39,105 nt of DNA. Source: an uncultured Ruminococcus sp. (GTDB taxonomy: Bacteria > Bacillota > Clostridia > Oscillospirales > SIG627). A program made the translations under genes and the position numbers. Shown one piece after another: positions 8,646 through 17,580 of the stretch. The notes beneath the pieces were generated by a model. That model ran no database searches. It saw only the letters and a list, made by a program, of their open reading frames with translations, and was not told the origin of the DNA. The stretch lies in NCBI GenBank assembly GCA_902796545.1, contig CADBPF010000010.1:1-39105 (forward strand), written 5' to 3'. Each line of letters begins with the position of its first letter. The first letter of the stretch is position 1.

Positions 8646-10379
8646 TTACGCGCTTGGTTCGTTTCTGCCGCCGGGAGGATCGCCGCCCATTCCGCTCTGC
8701 TCGCCCATATCGCCGGGGCTTGCGCCCATGCCTTGATCGCCCATACCGCCGAAAGCGGAGCCGCTTGCGGCGCTTCCGACAGTATTGAGCGTATCGGAAA
8801 GCGTGATCTCGTATTCGGTCTGACCGATCGTGACGGTATAGCTTTCGCCGAGCGTAAACTCCGGGATACTGACGATCGCCGAAGAAAAGCCGTAGGGGAT
8901 CGTTTCTTCCAAAAGCGTGTTGCCTTGCGCGTCGGCGATGCGTAAGGTACTCTGATCGCCCGTTGCCTCAACCCCGAGTAAGACCGAGGCTTGCGCGGAG
9001 CCGGAGGTGAAGTTTTCCGCCATGGAGCCGTTGCAGCAGCCGACGACCGTGCCGCCCGAGATCTCGCAGACCCCGCCGGACTCGCTTGCGTAATCGAAGG
9101 CGTTGTTGCCGGCATTGTTTGCCGCGCTCACGAGCACCTTGCCGCCGGTGATGAAAATATCGCCGTTGGAGTCGATGCAGTCCGCGTCCTGCCCCGTGGG
9201 GTTATAGATGCGCGTGGTGCCGCCGGAGATCAGAACGTAGATCCCGTTTGCGGAGGTTTCGGCAGTGCTCGTTTCAAAATCCCCCGTGCTCCCGGCGCTT
9301 GCCGGCGCATTGCCGGGCGCGCCTCCGTTCCCGACTCCGCCCGTCCCGCCGGGCGCAGAGCTGCCGGACCCGTCGGACGCGTTGATCCCGTCGTCGCTGC
9401 AATAGATCGTAAGGTCGCCGCCTGAAATCGTGACGGTCACGCCCTCCAGACCCTCGTAGCAGTTTTCGATCAACAGCGTGCCGTTTTCCCAAAGAAGGTC
9501 GGTGTCCGAATGGATCCCGTCGTCGCCGGCGGTGATCGTGAAGGTCCCGCCCGAGACCGTGATCGCGCCCACGGCGTTCACGCCGTCGTCGCCGGCGGTG
9601 ATCGCAAAGGTGCCGGACTCGATATAGAGATAGCCGTTCTCCCCCGCGACGCTGATCCCCTCGTCTGAAGCGTTCACGGTGAGATTCGCGCTTGTAACGC
9701 GGATACTGTCGTTTGCGCGGATCCCGTCGCCCGCGGACGCGTTTACCGTGATCGTACCGCCCGTGATGACCAGATCGTCGTTTGCGGAGATTCCGTGCTT
9801 GTAAGACGCGCTGACGGATAAGGCGCCCGAGCCGTTGATCGTGAGATCGTCGTGGGAAAAGATCGCGCCGTCCGCGCCGTCTGAAATCGCCGCGCTGGAA
9901 TACGTATCGCCGGAAACGAAGGTGTTTTCGGTGTTTTCCGCCAAGGTCAGGAACACTTTGTCCGCGTTTGCGACCCGAAACGCCGCGTTGTCCGAGCAGG
10001 TGATCGAGACGCCGTTTAAGAGGATATGCACCTTTGCGGTGTTCTCGGCGTCCACCACGAGCGCGCCGTCGGAAAGCGTTCCCGTGACCTCGTAATAGCC
10101 GTCGGAGGCGATGACCACGGTGTTTTGATACTGATACGTCCCCTTGCCCGTGAATGTGGAGCCAGAATCGGACAGGACGATCGTGTTTGCGTTTTCCCTG
10201 TCCCAGGTGCCGTTCAGATCCGCGTTGGTGAAATATTTCGCGTCGGAACCAGCTTCCGAATCCTCGTCCACGACAAGCGTGATCCCGAGCGCCTCGCCGT
10301 TCATGAACAAAACGGTGAGGATCAGCGCAAAGATCATCACGATCACGCAGATAAGATCGATCCGTTTGTGGGATGACAT
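8646..10379 (-). CDS. Membrane-anchored beta-helix carbohydrate-binding protein (Cthe_2159-like family)
   Basis: 577 residues. One membrane segment at about 8-27 works as an uncleaved signal anchor, with the rest outside the cell. From about residue 85 to 320 the protein is built of ~20-residue repeats centred on a G-D/E-G turn (AGDGIRAND, SDEGISVAG, AGDDGVNAVG, AGDDGIHSD, SDDGINASDG), the rungs of a right-handed parallel beta-helix. A Gly/Ala/Ser-rich linker interrupts the helix, more rungs follow, and the tail is Gly/Met-rich and low in complexity. The family is known from the Clostridium thermocellum protein Cthe_2159, which binds acidic sugars and calcium and has a pectate-lyase-like fold. 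No lyase active site can be recognised and there is no LPXTG motif. AAGGAG precedes the ATG. Last gene of the VTC-DUF4956 operon. Confidence 0.85.
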   Translation of the reverse strand: MSSHKRIDLICVIVMIFALILTVLFMNGEALGITLVVDEDSEAGSDAKYFTNADLNGTWDRENANTIVLSDSGSTFTGKGTYQYQNTVVIASDGYYEVTGTLSDGALVVDAENTAKVHILLNGVSITCSDNAAFRVANADKVFLTLAENTENTFVSGDTYSSAAISDGADGAIFSHDDLTINGSGALSVSASYKHGISANDDLVITGGTITVNASAGDGIRANDSIRVTSANLTVNASDEGISVAGENGYLYIESGTFAITAGDDGVNAVGAITVSGGTFTITAGDDGIHSDTDLLWENGTLLIENCYEGLEGVTVTISGGDLTIYCSDDGINASDGSGSSAPGGTGGVGNGGAPGNAPASAGSTGDFETSTAETSANGIYVLISGGTTRIYNPTGQDADCIDSNGDIFITGGKVLVSAANNAGNNAFDYASESGGVCEISGGTVVGCCNGSMAENFTSGSAQASVLLGVEATGDQSTLRIADAQGNTLLEETIPYGFSSAIVSIPEFTLGESYTVTIGQTEYEITLSDTLNTVGSAASGSAFGGMGDQGMGASPGDMGEQSGMGGDPPGGRNEPSA

Positions 10380-10419
10380 CGGGTTTACTCCTTATCGAAC
10401 ATCGGTTTTTTTGCGTGCG

Positions 10420-11091
10420 TCAGCCCATATAATCGCCGTTGTAGCTGACGAGCACCGCGCTTTTCACGCCGGGCAGCTCGGAGAGCCGGTTGATAAAGCC
10501 GGTATCGGAATCCTTCATGCGCACCTCGGCGTTGACCTCCACCATACCCTTCTGCACGGTCTTGGATTTGACGGAGAATTTCGTGACCTGCTTCTGCAAA
10601 AAGTCCAAAGCCGCCTGCTCGCTTGCCTGATCCTCCGTGCGCAAAACCACGATATAGGGGTTGATATGGCTTTTGCGGTTGGCAAAGATCAGAAGCACGA
10701 CGCCGATGATCACGCTGCCGAAGACCGCCAGGGGGATCATCCCCGCCGCAAGCACGATGCCCGCCGCGATCGCCCAGAACAAAAACGCGATGTCGATCGG
10801 TTCTTTGATCGCGCTTCTGAAACGGACGATGGACAGGGCGCCGACCATACCGAGGGACAGCACCACGTTGGAGGTGACTGCCAAGATCACGAAGGTGGAG
10901 ACCATGGTGAGCGCGACCAGCGTGACGCCGAAGCTTGCCGAATACATAACGCCGGCGAAGGTCTTTTTATAGATGAAGAAGATAAACAGTCCGATCGCAA
11001 AGGACAATACCAGGGCGATCACCATATCCAGAATGGAGACCGCGGTCACGTTTTCTAAAAAACTGGATTTGAAAATGTCGGAAAAACTCAT
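10420..11091 (-). CDS. DUF4956 family integral membrane protein
   Basis: 223 residues. A membrane-rich N-terminal half of about four segments between residues 20 and 140 contains the family landmark GALSIVRFRSAIKEP near 85-99, in a loop between segments. A soluble C-terminal domain of about 80 residues follows (VVLRTEDQ ... AEVRMKD), possibly a small ferredoxin-like fold. Function is unknown. From general knowledge, DUF4956 genes in Bacillota often sit beside VTC-domain polyphosphate polymerase-like genes and CotH or beta-helix surface proteins, as here. The spacing of about 50 nt to the VTC gene and 40 nt to the beta-helix gene, and good ribosome-binding sites, support one operon. Confidence 0.85.
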   Translation of the reverse strand: MSFSDIFKSSFLENVTAVSILDMVIALVLSFAIGLFIFFIYKKTFAGVMYSASFGVTLVALTMVSTFVILAVTSNVVLSLGMVGALSIVRFRSAIKEPIDIAFLFWAIAAGIVLAAGMIPLAVFGSVIIGVVLLIFANRKSHINPYIVVLRTEDQASEQAALDFLQKQVTKFSVKSKTVQKGMVEVNAEVRMKDSDTGFINRLSELPGVKSAVLVSYNGDYMG

Positions 11092-11140
11092 AATCTGACT
11101 CCTTTTTTACAAATGGTTTTGTGGATAAGCGTTTCTGCGT

Positions 11141-11812
11141 TCAGTCGTAAAGCCGACAGGATGCGTATTTGGAAAAGGCGCTCGTTTGGGTCGTGGGGGT
11201 CTGGACCAGATCGTGCACGAGCGAGGGCAAAAACCCGTCCCATTTGACTTCCAAAATATTCGGGTCGCCCGGGATCGGGATCGTGACGCAGTCCCAGACC
11301 AGCAGATCCGTGCAGGAAAGCCCGGTGCGGATGTGGTAATCGAGCGTGACGCGCACGTTGCCCGGCGCGTATAAAAAGGCTTCACGCGTGTAGTCCACTA
11401 TCGTGCGCGGGCGCAACAGATTCCCTTGCAGCTTGCGGTAAAACTCCCGCATGATCGGCTCGTCCCGCATCCGGATCGCCTCAAACTCGCCGTGTGCGAG
11501 CGCGTCCGCTTCCTCATACGAGAGCTTTGCCGACTCTTTTTTTCCGAGTCCCGCAAGTTTACTCTTCTTTTCCAGGCGGATAAACGAGGTGTCGCCGTTA
11601 TAATACCGGATACGGAACTTTTCCCTGCGGCTGATCCCGCTTAAACTCTCTTTGAGCGCCGTGTCGTAGAGATCGTCGAAATATAAGCTCCGGATCTCGT
11701 ACTTGCCGTCGATCGCGTGGGGATCTTTTTGAAGCACGGCGCAGAATTTCGCGCGAAGAGCGAGCAGATCGGCAAAACTGATCTCATGCTTTTTCTCATG
11801 GCGATAATCCAT
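11141..11812 (-). CDS. VTC-domain polyphosphate polymerase-like protein
   Basis: 223 residues, the size of a bare VTC catalytic domain (triphosphate-tunnel fold) without the SPX or membrane parts of the yeast enzyme. Tunnel-type basic and acidic positions are recognisable: RHEKKHEI at the N-terminus, REKFRIRYY in the middle, RLEKKSK, and LEVKWDGFLP near the C-terminus. The expected activity is transfer of ATP gamma-phosphate to a growing polyphosphate chain, but bacterial members of this family are little characterised, so another nucleotide- or phosphate-linked role is open. A GTG at 11821 overlaps the AAGGAG, so the ATG at 11812 (8 nt spacing) is chosen. First gene of the operon; its promoter carries the direct-repeat box described below. 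Confidence 0.85.
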   Translation of the reverse strand: MDYRHEKKHEISFADLLALRAKFCAVLQKDPHAIDGKYEIRSLYFDDLYDTALKESLSGISRREKFRIRYYNGDTSFIRLEKKSKLAGLGKKESAKLSYEEADALAHGEFEAIRMRDEPIMREFYRKLQGNLLRPRTIVDYTREAFLYAPGNVRVTLDYHIRTGLSCTDLLVWDCVTIPIPGDPNILEVKWDGFLPSLVHDLVQTPTTQTSAFSKYASCRLYD

Positions 11813-11845
11813 CTTGCACACTCCTTTCTCAACGTTTCCGCGTAC

Positions 11846-11878
11846 AGGATAGCAGGCAAACCTTAAAGCAATCTTAAA
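11846..11878 (-). promoter_or_regulatory. Response-regulator box and promoter of the VTC operon
   Basis: Minus strand: TTTAAG (11878-11873), 5 nt, TTTAAGG (11867-11861), 9 nt, TATCCT (11851-11846) as a weak -10. The half-sites repeat directly with an 11-bp period, as for OmpR/PhoB-type regulators, and the second occupies the -35 position. The promoter of the adjacent response regulator has the same elements with identical spacing. Confidence 0.65.
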
Positions 11879-11920
11879 AAAAGAAACCGTTTCGAAAAAA
11901 TTTCGAAACGGTTTCTTTTT
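11876..11920 (-). terminator. Intrinsic terminator of the two-component operon
   Basis: A perfect 20-bp inverted repeat (11878-11897 with 11901-11920), 3-nt loop, followed on the minus strand by a T-tract. It abuts and partly overlaps the operator of the VTC operon. Confidence 0.9.
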
Positions 11921-11933
11921 CCTCGGTCTTGTT

Positions 11934-13214
11934 TCAGAAGATCACGGTAAACCGGATGCGATCCGGCGCAAGATAGTCGGCATAGATCCCCTTGCCCGCC
12001 TTTTCGGCGATCGTTTTTGCCACGGAAAGCCCGACCCCGAAGCCGCCGGAAGAGCCCTGCGTGCGGGCGCCGTCCGCGCGATAAAAGCGATCGAACAGGC
12101 GCTCCGGCGCGCAGTCCGGCAGATCACGACAGGTGTTTTCGATATCAAAGCGGATATGCTTGCCCTCCCGCGCAAGAGATACCCGGATCTCGCCGTCCTC
12201 GTCGGAGTACTTGACGGCGTTTTCAAAGAGGATGGAAAACAGCTCCTCGATGCGCGCCTTGTCCGCGAAAGCGTCGATCCCCGGCGCGATCTCTTTAGAA
12301 AAGGAGATCCGCTTTTGCCCGATCGGCTCCGAAAACGCCTCCGAAAAGCTTTCGCACAGATCGCTCAACGAGAATCTTTCCGGCGTCCAGGTCTGCGCTT
12401 CCTCCATGCGCGACAGCTTCAAAAGCCGATCCGTCAAGCCGGACAGGCGGGTCGTTTGTTCTTTGATATTGCGGCTGTACTTGCTCTCGCCGCTATACAG
12501 CTCCATCGCCTCCGTATTGGACCGGATGATGGCAAGCGGCGTTTTGAGTTCGTGTCCCGCGTTGGTCACGAATTGCTTCTGGCGCTCCATATTCTCCGCG
12601 ATCGGGCGGATCACGCGCCGCGAGAGCGCGATCACGAACACGAGCATCAAAGCCCAGGCGACGATCCCGCCGCCGATCGAGATCAAAAGCACGTTGAAAA
12701 ACGCGCCGTATTCGTCCGTTACGTCCAAAAAGACCACGCACTTGCCGTCTTCTTCCCGCAAGTCCGCCACGCGGTAATGAAATCTGCCGAAGACGCCCGT
12801 TTCCTTTGCGCCCGCAAGCGCGCTTTCGGCAAGCTCGATCGCATCCTCCTCGTCCACGGCGCTCGTGCGCTCGCAATCGACGCGGGTCACTTCCCCGTCC
12901 TCGTCAAAGCAAACGAGAAAGAAGTTCGAGGACATCAAAACGTCGTAATCGTTTTTGCGGCCCTCGGGAAACTCACTGTCGCGCCACGGCGCCCGATGAT
13001 CGTCGTCCCGCTTTGCGTCTTCCCCGGCAAACTCCGGCGGGATGAGCCGCTGCGGCTCGCCGAGCGTTTCGGCGAGCATCGACAAGGTCTCGCCCACGCG
13101 GTTTTCCGTGAATACGAGATCGAAAACGTTGATCGCGGCAAGCAAGACCACAAGCAGCACCGTCACGGCAAGCTGCGCCGTGAGGATGAACTTTTTCTGT
13201 AAGGTACGGATCAC
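11934..13214 (-). CDS. Sensor histidine kinase of an OmpR-type two-component system
   Basis: 426 residues from a GTG that overlaps the regulator's TGA by 4 bases (GTGA). Membrane segments at about 9-30 and 175-198 bound a 140-residue extracytoplasmic domain that I do not recognise and that is rich in Asp and Glu. Then HisKA with H221 in the H-box (NAGHELKTPL), an N-box at ILFENAVKYSDEDG (329-342) and a G-box at GFGVGLSVAK (391-400). The D-box is not obvious (ENTCRD in that region), as in several small kinases of this class. A longer open frame upstream lies inside the regulator gene and is not coding. It should autophosphorylate in response to an envelope signal and pass phosphate to D51 of the regulator. 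Confidence 0.93.
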   Translation of the reverse strand: MIRTLQKKFILTAQLAVTVLLVVLLAAINVFDLVFTENRVGETLSMLAETLGEPQRLIPPEFAGEDAKRDDDHRAPWRDSEFPEGRKNDYDVLMSSNFFLVCFDEDGEVTRVDCERTSAVDEEDAIELAESALAGAKETGVFGRFHYRVADLREEDGKCVVFLDVTDEYGAFFNVLLISIGGGIVAWALMLVFVIALSRRVIRPIAENMERQKQFVTNAGHELKTPLAIIRSNTEAMELYSGESKYSRNIKEQTTRLSGLTDRLLKLSRMEEAQTWTPERFSLSDLCESFSEAFSEPIGQKRISFSKEIAPGIDAFADKARIEELFSILFENAVKYSDEDGEIRVSLAREGKHIRFDIENTCRDLPDCAPERLFDRFYRADGARTQGSSGGFGVGLSVAKTIAEKAGKGIYADYLAPDRIRFTVIF

Positions 13215-13885
13215 AAGCCTTCCTCCAGAGTATAACCGAGATTGCGCTTCGCGCTGATGACGGCGCGGCTTCCGACCGACCGGATGCGCTTGCGCAGATA
13301 GGACAGATAGACCCAGACCGTGTTCGCCTCGGCTTCGGAATCGTAGCCCCAGGCGCGCTCGATCAGCTGATCGGTGGACAGGCAGGCGCCCTGATTCAAC
13401 ATCAGCACCTCCATCAGGCGGTACTCCGCTTTCGGGAGTGTGACGCGCTTGTCGCCGCAGGACAGCTCGAAGGTCCTCTGATCCAAATTCAAGTCGCCGC
13501 AGCAAAGAACGCTCGGCGTGAAGGTCTCCTTACGGCGCAGCATGGCGCGGATCCGGGCAAGCAAAAGCTCCATGGAAAAGGGTTTGGGCAAATAATCGTC
13601 CGCCCCGAGATCCAACCCCGCGATCTGATCCTCCACCTCGCTTTTGGCGGTGAGCAGCAAGATCGGTGTTTTGACCCCTTGCGCGCGCAGGGTCTTCAAA
13701 ACGGTAAGTCCGTCCATACGCGGCATCATGATATCCAGAATGATCCCGTCGTAGGAATCGGCGCGGGCGTAATCCAGCGCATCGGCGCCGTCATAGACCG
13801 CGTCAACGAGATACTTGTGATAGGTTAAAATATCGACGACCGCGTCGGATAAGGCGCGCTCGTCTTCCGCGTACAAGAGTTTCAT
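13211..13885 (-). CDS. OmpR/PhoB-family response regulator
   Basis: 224 residues. Receiver domain at 1-115 with the acidic pair E7/D8, phospho-acceptor D51 (ILDIMMPRMDG), T79 and K101 (LPKPF); winged-helix DNA-binding domain from about 127 to the end. All switch residues are intact. GGAGG lies 8-10 nt before the ATG. It is coupled to its kinase by a 4-base overlap. Proteins of this family bind direct repeats of about 11 bp, and such a repeat stands ahead of this gene and ahead of the VTC operon, so autoregulation and control of that operon are likely. Confidence 0.95.
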   Translation of the reverse strand: MKLLYAEDERALSDAVVDILTYHKYLVDAVYDGADALDYARADSYDGIILDIMMPRMDGLTVLKTLRAQGVKTPILLLTAKSEVEDQIAGLDLGADDYLPKPFSMELLLARIRAMLRRKETFTPSVLCCGDLNLDQRTFELSCGDKRVTLPKAEYRLMEVLMLNQGACLSTDQLIERAWGYDSEAEANTVWVYLSYLRKRIRSVGSRAVISAKRNLGYTLEEGL

Positions 13886-13905
13886 TTTTCATCCCTCCGG
13901 GATCT

Positions 13906-13938
13906 AATCTACCAAAACGACCTTAAGGATACCTTAAA
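13906..13938 (-). promoter_or_regulatory. Response-regulator box and promoter of the two-component operon
   Basis: Minus strand: TTTAAG (13938-13933), 5 nt, CTTAAGG (13927-13921), 9 nt, TAGATT (13911-13906). Geometry matches the VTC operon box base for base in spacing. No TTGACA-like -35 is present at the proper distance, typical of an activator-dependent promoter. Confidence 0.65.
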
Positions 13939-13941
13939 AAG

Positions 13942-13969
13942 AAAAAGCGTCGGAGTCAGGACGCTTTTT
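13942..13969 (-). terminator. Intrinsic terminator of the yybS-to-PQ-loop operon
   Basis: AAAAAGCGTC (13942-13951) pairs with GACGCTTTTT (13960-13969). The loop and one arm include the last codons and stop of the PQ-loop gene. The trailing T-tract runs into the regulator's operator. Confidence 0.8.
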
Positions 13970-14237
13970 TGAAATTTTCTTTTCTGCGGTAGTGGAAATA
14001 GAGGACGATATCCGCGGTGACCATACAGAAATTGAGGATATAAAAGAACAGAACGTACCAGGCAAAGGATGCGCTTAAAAGCTTTGCCGCGATCCCGCAG
14101 AGATAGCCGAAATCAATGAGCAGTAAAAAGGCGAGGCTTTTCCCTTTGGTGCTTTTGTTTTTGTAGGTCGTGAGGATATTGTTCGGCCAGGAAAAGCCGA
14201 ACGCGATGAGCATGGCGATCTCGAAAATCTGTGACAT
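13956..14237 (-). CDS. Small PQ-loop/SemiSWEET-like membrane protein
   Basis: 93 residues, three predicted membrane helices (about 4-20, 33-54, 58-80), the size of a single triple-helix SemiSWEET unit that dimerises to move sugars. After the first helix comes WPNNILTTYKNKSTKGKS, which matches the PQ-loop pattern (PQ, then K-x-K-S-x-x-G-x-S) but with PN in place of PQ. The C-terminus is basic. Transport activity is inferred from shape and motif; it may also be a non-transport relative. It is the last gene of the long operon, 13 nt after the HAD gene, with the terminator overlapping its stop. Confidence 0.65.
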   Translation of the reverse strand: MSQIFEIAMLIAFGFSWPNNILTTYKNKSTKGKSLAFLLLIDFGYLCGIAAKLLSASFAWYVLFFYILNFCMVTADIVLYFHYRRKENFKKAS

Positions 14238-14250
14238 GATACCGTTCCTT

Positions 14251-14916
14251 TCAAAGCTGATCGGAAAGCAATCTTTCCGTAAGTTCGGCTACGCTGCGGC
14301 AGATATAGTCCGCGCCCGCGGACAGAAGCTCCGCCTCGTCCCCGTAACCGTAGGTCACGCCCAAAGACGCAAGCCCGACTTCCTTTGCGCCGAGGATATC
14401 GTATTTCCGATCCCCGATCATCAAAGCGCCGCGTTGATCCTTGACCGAAAGCGCGCTGAGGCAGGCGCGGATCACGTCCGCCTTTTCGGCGCGGGTCTTT
14501 TCGTTCAGATCGCTTCCGACGATCGCGTCGAACGTCTCCGCCAGTCCCTCGCGGCGCAGGATCTGCTCGGCAAAGGGCTGGGGCTTGGAGGTGGCAAGCG
14601 CTAACTCGTATCCCGCGCGCTTCAAGGCGCGGATCGCCTGCGGGATACCGTCGTACACGCGGTAAAGCAGCATGGCGCCCCGATCGCGGTAAAACTCGCG
14701 GTAATAGGCGACGGCTTTGCCGCAATCTTCTTCCGGCACGCCGGCGAAATGATGAAAGGAATACGGCAGCGGCGGCCCCAAAAAGGGATCGAGCAGATCC
14801 CACGCGATCGGCTCGTATCCGAGGCGGGAGAGCGCGTACAAGACGCTTTTCTTCACGCCCTCTCCGGAATCGATCACGGTGCCGTCTAAATCAAATAAGA
14901 GATACGGATAGTTCAT
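14251..14916 (-). CDS. HAD-superfamily phosphatase (phosphoglycolate phosphatase-like, subfamily IA)
   Basis: 221 residues. Motif I DLDGTVID with nucleophile D9 and acid D11; a helical cap at about 15-85; motif II ATSKPQ near 110; a lysine near 145; motif IV IGDRKYDILGAKEVG near 167-181 with both metal-binding acids. All catalytic groups are present. The likely substrate is a small phosphate ester; the family includes phosphoglycolate, pyrophosphate and nucleotide phosphatases, and sequence does not separate them. It lies 42 nt after ftsH, across a GC-rich hairpin, and has no clear Shine-Dalgarno sequence. Confidence 0.88.
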   Translation of the reverse strand: MNYPYLLFDLDGTVIDSGEGVKKSVLYALSRLGYEPIAWDLLDPFLGPPLPYSFHHFAGVPEEDCGKAVAYYREFYRDRGAMLLYRVYDGIPQAIRALKRAGYELALATSKPQPFAEQILRREGLAETFDAIVGSDLNEKTRAEKADVIRACLSALSVKDQRGALMIGDRKYDILGAKEVGLASLGVTYGYGDEAELLSAGADYICRSVAELTERLLSDQL

Positions 14917-14929
14917 ATTTTCGGAAAGT

Positions 14930-14953
14930 GCGGCGCACGTGTCCGTGCGCCGC
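14930..14953 (-). other. GC-rich hairpin between ftsH and the HAD gene
   Basis: GCGGCGCACG (14930-14939) pairs perfectly with CGTGCGCCGC (14944-14953), loop 4 nt. There is no T-tract, so it is more likely a processing or mRNA-stability element, or a weak attenuator, than a full terminator. Confidence 0.55.
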
Positions 14954-14958
14954 GTTCG

Positions 14959-16971
<2,013 letters not shown>

Positions 16972-16998
16972 AAAAACCGTACTCCTTGTTTCAGGGGC

Positions 16999-17580
16999 TT
17001 ATCCCTCGTAAACCTCCGGCTTCAAAACGCCGACGTATTTGAGATTGCGGTATTTTTCGCCGTAATCGAGCCCATATCCGATCACGAACAGATCGGGCGC
17101 CTCCTTGCCGGAAAAGTCCGCCTTGATCGGCGCCTGTCTGCGGCTCGGTTTATCGAGAAGCGTGCAGAGGCGCACGCTTTTGGTGCCTTTGTCGGCAAGC
17201 ACGGACTGCACTTTGTGCATCGTGTGGCCGGTATCCAGGATATCCTCGATGATCAAAACGTGCGCGTCTTTCAATTGCGCGTCGGTCGGGGCGAGGCGGA
17301 TCTCCACGACGCCGCCGGAAACGGTGCTTTTGCCGTAGGAGGACGCCTGCATGAACGACAATTCCAAGGGCAGATCGATCTCGCGCACGAGATCGGAGAA
17401 AAAGATCACGCTGCCCTTCAGAACGCAGACCACCATCAGCCGTTCGCCCGCTTCGACCGCGGCGCGATAGGCATTCGTGATCTCCCGCCCGAGCCGCGCG
17501 ACGATCAGGCGCAGTTCTTCCTCGTTGATGAGCACTTCGGACACGTCTTCGTCCATGGGCGTATAACGCATATCACTCAT
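16999..17580 (-). CDS. hpt: Hypoxanthine phosphoribosyltransferase
   Basis: 193 residues. Converts hypoxanthine or guanine plus PRPP to IMP or GMP (purine salvage). The PRPP loop VLIIEDILDTGHTM and the flexible-loop region SFMQASSYGKSTVSGG are present, as is the C-terminal base-binding segment PDLFVIGYGLDYGEKYRNL. An upstream in-frame start at 17610 would put the AAAAAAGGAGAC ribosome-binding site inside the gene, so the ATG at 17580 is used. It overlaps the end of tilS by 8 bases, indicating coupling. Confidence 0.97.
   Translation of the reverse strand: MSDMRYTPMDEDVSEVLINEEELRLIVARLGREITNAYRAAVEAGERLMVVCVLKGSVIFFSDLVREIDLPLELSFMQASSYGKSTVSGGVVEIRLAPTDAQLKDAHVLIIEDILDTGHTMHKVQSVLADKGTKSVRLCTLLDKPSRRQAPIKADFSGKEAPDLFVIGYGLDYGEKYRNLKYVGVLKPEVYEG

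Noticed and set aside
13215-13505. N-terminal extension of the histidine kinase
   Set aside because: It lies in a shifted frame of the response regulator; the GTG overlapping the regulator stop gives the normal membrane-helix start.
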